A DNA stretch of 51,360 nucleotides from an uncultured Clostridium sp. (lineage in GTDB: Bacteria; Bacillota; Clostridia; TANB77; CAG-508). The position numbers were made by a program, and so were the translations under genes. The DNA lies in the NCBI GenBank assembly GCA_900556975.1, contig USQZ01000007.1:1-51360 (forward strand), given 5' to 3'. Under the pieces are notes generated by a model that saw only the letters and a list, made by a program, of their open reading frames with translations, ran no database searches and was not told the origin of the DNA. Positions within the stretch are counted from its first letter, which is position 1, and each line of letters opens with the position of its first letter. This document shows positions 24,841 to 32,297 of the stretch, piece after piece.

Positions 24841-24967
24841 CGAAAAAAATATAGGCAAATAATATTGAATGATTTATATTATTTTACCTATATTTTTATT
24901 TTTTATATTTATTTATTAATATAGGCACATCAAAACGACTTGTGCCTATTTAAACTCTAGACACAAG
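24841..24967 (-). promoter_or_regulatory. Histidine-responsive transcription attenuator
   Basis: Five segments on the minus-strand RNA can pair in alternative ways: 1 (24957-24967, CTTGTGTCTAG), 2 (24939-24948, TAGGCACAAG), 3 (24918-24929, TGTGCCTATATT), 4 (24876-24895) and 5 (24847-24866). 1:2, 2:3 and 3:4 each form 8-9 pairs; 4:5 is a long terminator followed by seven T's. Segment 1 overlaps the end of the leader peptide. A ribosome stalled on the His codons leaves 1:2 free to form, so 3 pairs with 4 and the terminator cannot form. Normal translation covers 1 and allows 2:3 and then 4:5. Confidence 0.85.
24847..24895 (-). terminator. Attenuator terminator ahead of the racemase gene
   Basis: AATATAGGTAAAATAATAT pairs with ATATTATTTGCCTATATT with a single bulge, followed by TTTTTTT, 20 bases before the ribosome binding site of the racemase gene. 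Confidence 0.9.
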
Positions 24968-25013
24968 CTCGGATATGATGATGCCATTTATTAATAAATT
25001 TTTGATTATTCAT
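24957..25013 (-). CDS. Histidine leader peptide (18 residues)
   Basis: GTGAGGT lies 7 bases before an ATG that opens MNNQKFINKWHHHIRACV and ends in TAG. Three successive CAT codons follow a single Trp codon. Its only likely role is to let ribosomes sense His-tRNA charging, as the his-operon leader of enteric bacteria does. It lies between the promoter (25053-25080) and the attenuator. Confidence 0.85.
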   Translation of the reverse strand: MNNQKFINKWHHHIRACV

Positions 25014-25052
25014 TTTATATACCTCACTTCTTTTTTATAGCGCTATATATTT

Positions 25053-25080
25053 AGTATATTGATTTTTTAAAATTTGTCAA
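25053..25080 (-). promoter_or_regulatory. Promoter of the histidine racemase operon
   Basis: TTGACA (25075-25080) and TATACT (25053-25058) on the minus strand are 16 bases apart. The -35 box overlaps the stop codon of the PAP2 fragment upstream. The leader peptide starts 40 bases further on. Confidence 0.8.
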
Positions 25081-25262
25081 GCATTATCTTTTTCTAATAC
25101 ATACTTATCAATTATGTTGATATAGATTATTAAATATGCTATTGATATTAAAAATCCACCTACAACATCGCTTGCATAGTGTACTCCAAGGTAGATTCTA
25201 CTTATTCCAATTAAGAATATTAGGATACTTAGTATTGTGAGTGAAGTCCACTTTTTATTAAA
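25077..25262 (-). pseudogene. C-terminal fragment of a PAP2-family phosphatase
   Basis: A frame of about 60 codons without a start encodes SRIYLGVHYASDVVGGF, motif 3 of PAP2 phosphatases, within two membrane segments. It begins inside the end of the upstream gene and has lost motifs 1 and 2. It is a truncated remnant fused to the 3' end of the DUF6796-like gene. Confidence 0.85.
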
Positions 25263-25917
25263 TCATATATGCTACGATTCCAATTACTCCTACCATTGCT
25301 AGTCCTAAACTTGGCATTATGATTCCAGGCAAGTCCTGGAATTTGCTCGGATTAATTTTTCTAAATAATACACCTATTATTAAGAAAACAATTGAATTTA
25401 GTAAAGCCATCCATTTTGGAACTCCTAATGCTCCACTTAATACTGCTATTGCAATACATATATCAGTAATCATTAATATGCAATATAAGAACATAAATGG
25501 AAACATTATAGCTTTATAAAAGCCTTCTAATGTGTTGTCTGCAATTTCAAAGTTTTCTTTACCGTTGTTTGTAATTCTTTTATAAATAACGGCTTGAATG
25601 CAAAGTAATGAGTGAACAAATAGTCCTCCTGTGCATCCTATAAATCCTGTTATTAAAATTATATTAGATAATATTAGATTGTGTTCTCTAATCATATCCC
25701 CTATTGCATAAAAGCCAAATCCTACTAATATCACACCAAACATGGCACATATTATAGAAAACTTGAATCTCCATTCAGCCATTTTGCTCCAGTTGCTGTC
25801 AATGTTTTTTGATGTTCCTAATTTTTCGTTACCTGGACCTTTTAAATCAAAAAGTATGTCGCCTGTGCAACATAATAATCCACCTACTAATGCCATAATA
25901 CTAAAAATTAAATTCAT
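25258..25917 (-). CDS. Multi-pass membrane protein, DUF6796-like
   Basis: The 219-residue protein has six to seven membrane segments and an early GDILFDLKGPGNEKLG loop followed by NIDSNW, the pattern I associate with DUF6796. GAGAGGCGAG precedes the start, and TTGTCA with TAATAT upstream form a possible promoter. Function is unknown. Its stop codon is directly followed by the PAP2 remnant, so the original downstream sequence was lost. Confidence 0.6.
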   Translation of the reverse strand: MNLIFSIMALVGGLLCCTGDILFDLKGPGNEKLGTSKNIDSNWSKMAEWRFKFSIICAMFGVILVGFGFYAIGDMIREHNLILSNIILITGFIGCTGGLFVHSLLCIQAVIYKRITNNGKENFEIADNTLEGFYKAIMFPFMFLYCILMITDICIAIAVLSGALGVPKWMALLNSIVFLIIGVLFRKINPSKFQDLPGIIMPSLGLAMVGVIGIVAYMI

Positions 25918-26032
25918 AATCTCGCCTCTCTATATTTATTATATATTAATATAATCGTTTAGAATTGACAAAAAGTCAGTAGCTTTTTTACAATCTATTA
26001 CATATAGCATTTGTGCTTTGTTAGAGCGCTTG

Positions 26033-26560
26033 TTATTCTTTTGGGGCAAAATACTTACTCATATCAATTCCTTCTAATTTTAATAATTGTATTTTCTTTT
26101 CTATTCCACCTGCATAACCTGTTAAACTTCCATTTGATCCAACTACTCTGTGACACGGAACAATTATTGAAATAGGATTATGTCCTACTGCTCCGCCTAT
26201 TGCTTGTGCTGACATTTTTGATATGCCTTTCTGCTTTGCAATTTTTTTAGCTATGTCATTATATGTAATTACTTCGCCATAAGGAATGGTTTTTAAAATT
26301 TCCCATACATTTTTTCTGAATTCACTTCCAATAAGGTCTATGTCTAATTCGCTTATATTTGGCTTTTCTCCTTTGAAATATCTATCTAGCCAGTTTCTTG
26401 TTTTTACTAATATTTCAAGATTTTCTTTTTCTGCCATTTCTTCTTTAAAACTTGATAGATAATACTTTTGATTTTCTATCCATAATCCTATTAGTTTATT
26501 ATCTTTTGCTGCAATTAGCAAATTACCAACGGGTGAATTATAAGTAGTTGTATAAATCAT
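26033..26560 (-). CDS. ogt: Methylated-DNA--[protein]-cysteine S-methyltransferase
   Basis: The 175-residue protein has the DNA-binding helix and active site of MGMT/Ogt: GEVITYNDIAKKIAKQ, then SAQAIGGAVGHNP and IIVPCHRVVGSNG with the acceptor Cys, ending in GGIEKKIQLLKLEG. It removes alkyl groups from O6-alkylguanine in one suicide reaction. Full length; AAGGAG precedes the start. It stands alone on this strand. Confidence 0.95.
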   Translation of the reverse strand: MIYTTTYNSPVGNLLIAAKDNKLIGLWIENQKYYLSSFKEEMAEKENLEILVKTRNWLDRYFKGEKPNISELDIDLIGSEFRKNVWEILKTIPYGEVITYNDIAKKIAKQKGISKMSAQAIGGAVGHNPISIIVPCHRVVGSNGSLTGYAGGIEKKIQLLKLEGIDMSKYFAPKE

Positions 26561-26585
26561 GGCAATACTCTCCTTATCCGATGTT

Positions 26586-26927
26586 TTAATATAAAACTTT
26601 AATTTTCAATCCAACTATTTTAGATTTACTTACGTTTTCTTCACCAAATATATTATTGAATGCATTAATGAATTCTTCTTTAGTGTAATTTAAATAATTG
26701 TTTAATCTATCTTTGTCATTCTATAAAGCTTCTAAAGTATCATAAATATATTTGTCTATGACTTTTGCAATCAAATATTTTTCTTCATTATCAGCTACTA
26801 TAAATTTTATCTTATCCCCTATCTGAATGTTTCTTGATTTTTCGTTTAGTAATCTAAATTCAATTGTCTTTTTTCCAGATAGCATATCGTCATATACTTC
26901 TTCATATATTCTATATTCATATTTCAT
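26586..26927 (-). pseudogene. ASCH-domain protein split by an in-frame TAG
   Basis: The first 68 codons encode an ASCH/PUA-like fold: YEEVYDDMLSGKKTIEFRLLN and GDKIKFIVADNEEKYLIAKV. At 26721-26723 a TAG follows DTLEAL. The same frame then stays open for 44 more codons (TKEEFINAFNNIFGEE ... LKIKVLY) and ends in TAA, giving the usual ASCH length of about 110. So a single base change has split the gene, or the TAG is read through. ASCH proteins bind RNA or nucleotides. It overlaps the preceding gene through TAATG. Confidence 0.75.
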
Positions 26928-27139
26928 TAGATTTCTCCTATTTTATTGAAAGTTACTGTTTTTTCTTTTATAGATATTTTACCTATTTCATATCCATAGT
27001 TGTTTAATTCTTTTTTATATGTTAAGAAAGAATGATCTATTTCAAATCCTAAAATATTTTTTATTTCTTCATAAGTTAGATTATAATTTTCTTTTTTATT
27101 TTCTTTTATATAATTCCACAAAGGTTCGTATTTGCTCAT
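26927..27139 (-). CDS. Small conserved-looking protein of unknown function
   Basis: The 70-residue protein reads SKYEPLWNYIKENKKENYNLTYEEIKNILG, followed by IDHSFLTYKKEL and a C-terminal strand KEKTVTFNKI. I have seen similar small proteins in Clostridia without an assigned role. AAGGAG precedes the ATG, and the stop overlaps the start of the ASCH gene, so the two are translationally coupled. It forms a unit with the TfoX-like gene upstream. Confidence 0.65.
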   Translation of the reverse strand: MSKYEPLWNYIKENKKENYNLTYEEIKNILGFEIDHSFLTYKKELNNYGYEIGKISIKEKTVTFNKIGEI

Positions 27140-27144
27140 ATTAC

Positions 27145-27441
27145 TTATCTCCTTGCTAAATCATTACATGTTTCAATTATTATTTCTTTTAAAATTTCTT
27201 TATTATCAATATCGTCGACTAAATACATTTGCTTTGCGCCTTCATAAGGTATTTGTTCTTGCATATTATACTTTTTATTACTATTTACTATCTTTATAAG
27301 CAATCTATTATCGTATATTCCGCCAAATAATATTCCGTTATAATATAGTAAATATTCTCCCATCATTGGTTTGCATGTAATATCATTTAATAAATTTAGT
27401 TGTTCTAAGACAAAATCTTTATATTCTTTTGTTGTAGCCAT
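27145..27441 (-). CDS. TfoX N-terminal-domain protein
   Basis: The 98-residue protein has the TfoX/Sxy N-terminal fold: KDFVLEQL, CKPMMGEYLLYYNGILFGGI, DNRLLIKIV and PYEGAKQMYLVDD. In proteobacteria TfoX controls competence; in Firmicutes single-domain versions have no established role. It is preceded by AAGGAAAA and followed at 5 bases by the 70-residue protein gene. Confidence 0.85.
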   Translation of the reverse strand: MATTKEYKDFVLEQLNLLNDITCKPMMGEYLLYYNGILFGGIYDNRLLIKIVNSNKKYNMQEQIPYEGAKQMYLVDDIDNKEILKEIIIETCNDLARR

Positions 27442-27471
27442 AAAATCATTTTCCTTTCATGTGGTAATTTA

Positions 27472-28224
27472 CTAATTTATTATATATGTAGCAGTTAATT
27501 TTCTTTCATCATCATTTTTTTCAGCAAATATAGTTCTGTTATATTTAATATTATTTTTGCTTAAGTATAAATCTAAAAAGCATAAAAATATTCCAATATC
27601 AATTTGGTTATAATATTTAATCATATTTTTAGGTATGATCCCTCTTTTCCCTTTTTGGCTATACAAATAGACCTTAAGTTCATTTTTTGAAGAATCCACT
27701 ACCCAGGGTTGTAGGTTACAAGAACTTGGAGCGAATCTTACGATATTGGCTATATCTAAATAATAGTCTCCTTTCCAAATCTCATGTAATTCTTTTCTTT
27801 TGCTCTTGTACATATCTTTTCTGAATTTAGCTTCAGAGTCTACTTTTGCTATTGCAATCATTATTACGAAATCAAGTCCATCTAATTGTTTTTCTTCTGT
27901 TCTACCAATACCGAGCCAAAGAGTACCAATATTTTTGGATACTAGATATAAATCTAATTGTTCACCGATATATCCTATGTTTTGCAAATAATTATCTTTT
28001 TTCTCCGAATATAGTAAAATGGTATACTCTTGACCTCTCTTGCAGTTAGTAGTATCCTTGACTATTTTCATTTTTACCTTTATACCTTCCACTAATGGAA
28101 CGAAATTATTAAATTCATTTTCAATTTCTTCAAGTTCTTTCTTTGTAATCTTTTCATTTCCTATATTTCTAAATAAATGAAATGATTTTCTTTTAAAAAT
28201 CATGTTATATAAATTATCATTCAT
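27472..28224 (-). CDS. Nitroreductase-family protein (TM1586-like)
   Basis: The protein has 250 residues; the ATG at 28222-28224 is chosen because GGTGATAAA precedes it. It begins NDNLYNMIFKRKSFHLF, and NIVRFAPSSCNLQPWVV in the second half is the FMN-binding helix; IGTLWLGIGR appears in the first. The double-domain layout fits the TM1586-type putative nitroreductases. It probably binds FMN and reduces an unknown substrate. It begins just after a damaged HTH gene. Confidence 0.82.
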   Translation of the reverse strand: MNDNLYNMIFKRKSFHLFRNIGNEKITKKELEEIENEFNNFVPLVEGIKVKMKIVKDTTNCKRGQEYTILLYSEKKDNYLQNIGYIGEQLDLYLVSKNIGTLWLGIGRTEEKQLDGLDFVIMIAIAKVDSEAKFRKDMYKSKRKELHEIWKGDYYLDIANIVRFAPSSCNLQPWVVDSSKNELKVYLYSQKGKRGIIPKNMIKYYNQIDIGIFLCFLDLYLSKNNIKYNRTIFAEKNDDERKLTATYIIN

Positions 28225-28234
28225 TTTATCACCA

Positions 28235-28405
28235 CTACAACTTATTATTATCTTCATCAAAGATGAACAGTTCTTCAACAGGTACGTTGAAGACTTTTGC
28301 AATATCCATTGCAAGCTTTAGTGAAGGATTATATCTTCCATTTTCCAAACATACAATAGTTTCTCTTCTGACATTTACGAGTTCTGCCAGTTCTGCTTGC
28401 TTCAT
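28235..28405 (-). pseudogene. Helix-turn-helix (Xre) remnant without its first helix
   Basis: The frame from ATG at 28403-28405 gives 56 residues: MKQAELAELVNVRRETIVCL, ENGRYNPSLKLAMDIAKVF and VPVEELFIFDEDN. This is a YozG-type regulator, but its first helix (EKIKEYREKVG) lies upstream of the ATG in the same frame. That frame has no start codon up to a TAG at 28517-28519 and is fused to the DUF1697 sequence. So a normal protein cannot be started here unless the TAG is read through. Confidence 0.75.
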
Positions 28406-28516
28406 TCCAACTTTTTCACGATATTCTTTTATTTTTTCTAGATTTTCCTTAGGTTCTCCAATTGCGTTGTATACATCTTCGAACTTTACAGGTGGAATTA
28501 TAAAAATTAGATTATC

Positions 28517-28819
28517 CTATATTTCTTTATTACTTGTTCCCCACCATTCAGGGCTATTGCTTAATATACTTTCAAGTGTTGATTCGTTCGTTACAAAAAT
28601 TGGTATTTCTAAATTAAACTTTGCTTTTACTATTTCATAAATATCTTTCATTATGGCTTCTTCGTTTTTGATGTTGCTTTCTAAGATCACGTTTCCACTG
28701 TTAAGGTATGTAGAAACGTTTGCGTATTGATTTTCTTCTAATACCTTTTTTAATTCGCTCATTGGTATCTTATTTTTTCCGCTTATGTTAATTCCTCTTA
28801 ATAATACTATATATTTCAT
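28517..28819 (-). pseudogene. DUF1697 protein, cut by TAG and fused to an HTH domain
   Basis: One hundred codons give the N-terminal part of a DUF1697 protein (YIVLLRGINISGKNKIPM, YLNSGNVILES, NSPEWWGTSNKEI). A TAG stands where the family has Tyr. The frame continues with DNLIFIIPPVKFEDVYNAIG, which is more DUF1697. At ENLEKIKEYR it passes without a break into an Xre helix-turn-helix. The gene therefore carries a nonsense codon and has lost its last 40 residues to a fusion. Confidence 0.8.
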
Positions 28820-28880
28820 AATTTGTTCCTCTACTTATTTTTTCTTTATCAATTAGTATAGCTCCTTTTTAATTTATAGT

Positions 28881-29624
28881 TTATTTAATCATTTTTTTAA
28901 ATGAATTTGCATTTAGTATTGTATTTGAAATAAATTCACCTTTATAAAAATTCGCCCAATTGTTAAAGATGCAAGGTACATTTTTGGCTTTTTCTAGTGT
29001 GTCTATTTTTATAAAATTGATTTTAATATTATTTTCTTTTGCATAATCAGTTAGTTCATTTACCTCATATTCTACATAAGGACATTCATTGCTGTAGTAA
29101 ATTGTAAAGTCCTGATTATCTATTTTCATATTTCTTGCATTATCGCTAAATTTAGGCGTTTCACTGTTTTCAAATTGTAGTGCTAATAATTCATAATCGC
29201 CTATACTGTCTACAACTTTAAAACCGTAGTGTTCGAAAAATTTCTTTTCACCTATAAATGGTTTCTTCTTTTTTGACACTAGTGTACATATACCACTCAT
29301 GCCTTTTTCTTTTGAATCATTTATAGCATATTCTAGTAATTCTTTTCCAATACCTTTACCTTTGAAACTTCCTGCAACCCAAAGGCAGTAAATGTATTCG
29401 TAATTTTTTCCGTTAATAGGAACCCATGCTGTTTCTATTGGTTCGTATTCTATAAATATTTTTCCTCTTGCGTTTAGTTTTCTAAATACATGACCGTCTT
29501 TTAATTTGATTTTTATCCATTCTTTTTTCTTGTCAACACCTGCTTGATGTTTCTTATCTCCTATTGCACAGCATATATGTTCATCATCAATATTTTCTAG
29601 TGTTAGATTTATATATTCGTTCAT
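28881..29624 (-). CDS. GNAT acetyltransferase with C-terminal YoaP domain
   Basis: The 247-residue protein has a GNAT domain (about 1-150) with acetyl-CoA-binding VAGSFKGKGIGKELL and a C-terminal thioredoxin-like YoaP domain (about 170-245) with a CPYVEYEV segment after YYSNE. YoaP-type proteins are widespread in Clostridia, with unknown acceptor. TTGGAGAAG precedes the start. It appears intact and monocistronic. Confidence 0.85.
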   Translation of the reverse strand: MNEYINLTLENIDDEHICCAIGDKKHQAGVDKKKEWIKIKLKDGHVFRKLNARGKIFIEYEPIETAWVPINGKNYEYIYCLWVAGSFKGKGIGKELLEYAINDSKEKGMSGICTLVSKKKKPFIGEKKFFEHYGFKVVDSIGDYELLALQFENSETPKFSDNARNMKIDNQDFTIYYSNECPYVEYEVNELTDYAKENNIKINFIKIDTLEKAKNVPCIFNNWANFYKGEFISNTILNANSFKKMIK

Positions 29625-29667
29625 TTTTTCTTCTCCAAATCAATTATAATTTATTGCACAATGTAAA

Positions 29668-30252
29668 TTATTTTTTATAGAAATGAAAATCACAGCAATT
29701 CCCACCGTAGCCTAGAGTTTTTGTCCTTGAAAATCCTAGTTTTTTTAATCCACCATAAGTTACATTATCAACGTCGCAGAAAAGTCTGCATAGTTCTTCA
29801 CAGTTATTTTCTATGCATGCAGTATGCCAAAGACATTTTTTCATTGTCACGTCAAAATAATCTTTACCATGAGCTTGTTCGCTTTCCCATAAGTCTGTTT
29901 TACGCACAACTTTTAAAAATATCTTGCTATAAAGAAAATAAAATCCTGGTATTGATTCCATTTTAGCTGTAGACGCGTGTTTTTGTTCTGCAACTATATC
30001 CATCATATATCTTCTCATGTGGTTATTTGTTTCTTCTTCATCGAAGCCTTCTGCTAGAAGTGCTTTGTATAGTGCTATACGAGGAAGAATTGTTTGAGTA
30101 AGGGTTTTCATTTGATTATCTGATTTGTTTTTTGTGTTTTCTATGATTTCTTTAAGTATTGTTTCTTGTTTATTAAATACTGCTTCTCCCTTTTCTGCTC
30201 CTATTTCTAAAATTAAAAATGCTTTTATTTGTTTTTGCTGCTTAATGTTCAT
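29668..30252 (-). CDS. L-2-amino-thiazoline-4-carboxylic acid hydrolase family protein
   Basis: The 194-residue protein has the ATC-hydrolase signature: a helical N-terminus, YFDVTMKKCLWHTACIENNCEELCRLFCDVDNVTYGGL and a C-terminal TLGYGGNCCDFHF. The named enzyme of this family opens a thiazoline ring to make S-carbamoyl-cysteine or cysteine, but in gut Firmicutes most members are uncharacterised. AAAGGAG precedes the start. It follows the alpha/beta hydrolase gene at 120 bases. Confidence 0.85.
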   Translation of the reverse strand: MNIKQQKQIKAFLILEIGAEKGEAVFNKQETILKEIIENTKNKSDNQMKTLTQTILPRIALYKALLAEGFDEEETNNHMRRYMMDIVAEQKHASTAKMESIPGFYFLYSKIFLKVVRKTDLWESEQAHGKDYFDVTMKKCLWHTACIENNCEELCRLFCDVDNVTYGGLKKLGFSRTKTLGYGGNCCDFHFYKK

Positions 30253-30372
30253 GAATTAACTCCTTTCTTAATTACTATCTTTTGTTTATGTGTTAAATAC
30301 AAATTTCAACGTTTTGTTATATTTTTCATCTTCTATCATCTGCGTTCAAAAAATATAAAAGAACTTTAAAAT

Positions 30373-31317
30373 CTACAACCTACTTATAGTAGAGTTAAAT
30401 ATACTATTTATAAATTCCTTGCTTTTTTCATTGTGTATCCCATGTCCACAATCGAAATATTCTACTTTAATATTGCTGATTAATTCTGTTACTTTTTTCA
30501 AATCTTCGTCTGTTAAAGCTCCCTGAATTAATCCATCTTGCCCAATGGTTGTGTTCGCTTTCATGAATAGTGTGTTGCATTTTATGTTTGAAAGTAAATT
30601 TTCATAATCCACATTTGTATTGAATGAATCATTATAAAAGCTTTCTCCGAAGTACGGATCATATTCGTTCATTCCTTTGAATGGTTCTAAAAATTTTTTA
30701 GGCCAAAATGGAACTTTTAAAGTTTTTTCTGGATGCTTATTCCTGTATTTTAGAGCGAATTCACCTAATTTGCTTCTTATTTTATCTCTTGAATCTTCGG
30801 GAAAGAAGTTCCAACAATACTGGTTCATAAAATAATAGTGTATAAAGTCTTTTTCTTGACTTTGATTTATGAAACTATGGCATACTGATGATAGGTCTTT
30901 GTAATTGAATGTATTAAATCTTCTTTCTCCATTACTTGAAAATAAAGGCGGATCTTCTAATATCAAATTGTTACAGCAGTCTGACTTGGAAGCTATATAA
31001 CAAGCTATGAGCCCTCCAGATGAATGACCTAATATTGAAATTTTGTTGCTTGCGATACTTTGAATGAATTCTATCAAGTCGTTTCCTTGACTTATTAAAT
31101 TGTATTTTTCTTTGTTGTGTGAACTTTTACCATGACCATAACAGTCAACTAAAATTACATGAAATTTTTTTGAAAGTTGTTTTAATACTTTTAAATAGCT
31201 CATTGCATCTGTTCCTTGAGCGTGGATAATTAATAATATTGGCTTATTATTGATTACTTCATAGTAGTTGATAATGCTATTGTCACTTGTTTTGAATTGA
31301 TTATTTATTAACTTCAT
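30373..31317 (-). CDS. Alpha/beta-fold hydrolase
   Basis: The protein has 314 residues; the ATG at 31315-31317 follows GAGGTAGC. The oxyanion region IHAQGTDAMSY, the nucleophile elbow GHSSGG near residue 105 and the catalytic His of DCGHGIH near the C-terminus are visible; the acid is probably in the TIGQDGLIQG region. The cap domain is large (about residues 130-220). The substrate is unknown. It stops at TAG and follows the LiaF-like gene and its small downstream frame. Confidence 0.85.
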   Translation of the reverse strand: MKLINNQFKTSDNSIINYYEVINNKPILLIIHAQGTDAMSYLKVLKQLSKKFHVILVDCYGHGKSSHNKEKYNLISQGNDLIEFIQSIASNKISILGHSSGGLIACYIASKSDCCNNLILEDPPLFSSNGERRFNTFNYKDLSSVCHSFINQSQEKDFIHYYFMNQYCWNFFPEDSRDKIRSKLGEFALKYRNKHPEKTLKVPFWPKKFLEPFKGMNEYDPYFGESFYNDSFNTNVDYENLLSNIKCNTLFMKANTTIGQDGLIQGALTDEDLKKVTELISNIKVEYFDCGHGIHNEKSKEFINSIFNSTISRL

Positions 31318-31336
31318 TAAAGCTACCTCTTTTTTT

Positions 31337-31414
31337 CTAATTTTCAAAATCTATTTTTATTTCACCTATTCCGCCATCTACTTTTAAATAAATTTCTTCA
31401 TACTCTGATGTCAT
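31337..31414 (-). CDS. Possible 25-residue frame coupled to the LiaF-like gene
   Basis: The ATG overlaps the TGA of the LiaF-like gene (ATGA) and opens 25 codons including YLKVDGGIGEIKIDF, which itself resembles a LiaF/DUF4097 beta-strand repeat. It may be the remnant of a second wall-stress gene or a translated tail. No other evidence. Confidence 0.3.
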   Translation of the reverse strand: MTSEYEEIYLKVDGGIGEIKIDFEN

Positions 31415-32094
31415 TTTATTTCAACACCTCCGAATATAGCTGTACTGTTTATATAGATTGTATGGCTATTTTCGTCTGTTTTTGTACTTGCTTTATTGTC
31501 AACTCCACCGAATATTGGAATTGATTTAATTTTTATTTTTACGTTTGATGGTACATAAATTTCTATTCCACCAAATATTGCACTGACATTAATTACGGCA
31601 TCTGACTCTACGATCGCATTTCTTAAATCACATTTAACTCCGCCAAATATTGCTGTTAAATCTGCTCCTGTAAATTTTTCTTCGTTAAAATTTATATTTT
31701 GATCTGCAAATGTTGAACAATAAGAGTTTTCTCCATTTCTTTTTTGGTTCAACTTTTTAATTTCATCGTTTATTTTGCCACCAAAAGCATCTTTGAAAAT
31801 CATTGATAATCCAAGAACTACTAAGATTGTTGGAAACGCTAATTTCCAAATTAACTCAAAGTCTATAATATCTTGACATCCTAAAAGTAAAGTTATTCCA
31901 ATTATTAATCCTATAATGCTTGCTGTTTTTTCTTTATCTTTAAATAATCTTGTAAAGCATGGCACTATAATAGCTAGTGTCCACCAGCCATCAAAAAATA
32001 TATCAATATTTGTTATTCCAAGTGCGTTTCCTCCAAAAATTAATCCTATAATTATAAAAAATATTCCCCATAATACGTTTCCGAAATTTTTCAT
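31411..32094 (-). CDS. LiaF-like cell-envelope stress protein
   Basis: The 227-residue protein has four membrane segments in the first 105 residues (LiaI/LiaF-type TM region) and a C-terminal beta-helix domain. That domain has three repeats of the AIFGG or IFGG motif (TAIFGGVKCDLRNA, SAIFGGIEIYVPSN, PIFGGVDN) and a last TAIFGGVEIK. This is the domain of LiaF, which in Bacillus keeps the LiaRS two-component system off. No liaRS genes are present in the window. GGAAGGAGAG precedes the start. Confidence 0.88.
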   Translation of the reverse strand: MKNFGNVLWGIFFIIIGLIFGGNALGITNIDIFFDGWWTLAIIVPCFTRLFKDKEKTASIIGLIIGITLLLGCQDIIDFELIWKLAFPTILVVLGLSMIFKDAFGGKINDEIKKLNQKRNGENSYCSTFADQNINFNEEKFTGADLTAIFGGVKCDLRNAIVESDAVINVSAIFGGIEIYVPSNVKIKIKSIPIFGGVDNKASTKTDENSHTIYINSTAIFGGVEIK

Positions 32095-32257
32095 TTTTTA
32101 TTTTCTCTCCTTCCTTTTTTATAAAGTCATTTTAATATTTTGAAAATCAATTTTTAAATTAATAATTATAATATATCATGTATTATATTATATCGTTAGT
32201 TGTAAGTTTTGCATATAGTTTTTTAATATTTTTGCTACTCAACTAATGGCGTGAGAC

Positions 32258-32290
32258 AAAAATAGAGACACATTTTTTTGTGTCCCTATT
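32258..32290 (-). terminator. Terminator after the membrane NUDIX gene
   Basis: AATAGAGACACA and TGTGTCCCTATT pair (one mismatch) around a T-loop, followed by TTTTTG on the minus strand, just after the stop at 32298. Confidence 0.8.
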
Positions 32291-32297
32291 GCATTTT

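Noticed and set aside
24841..25080. T-box or tRNA-sensing leader ahead of the racemase
   Set aside because: No T-box sequence (TGGNACCGCG-like) or specifier loop is seen, whereas a translated leader with His codons and alternative hairpins is.
26586..28819. Reassigned TAG codon in the whole genome
   Set aside because: Several genes in the window, e.g. the DUF1848 gene and the alpha/beta hydrolase, end normally in TAG at family length, so global recoding is unlikely.
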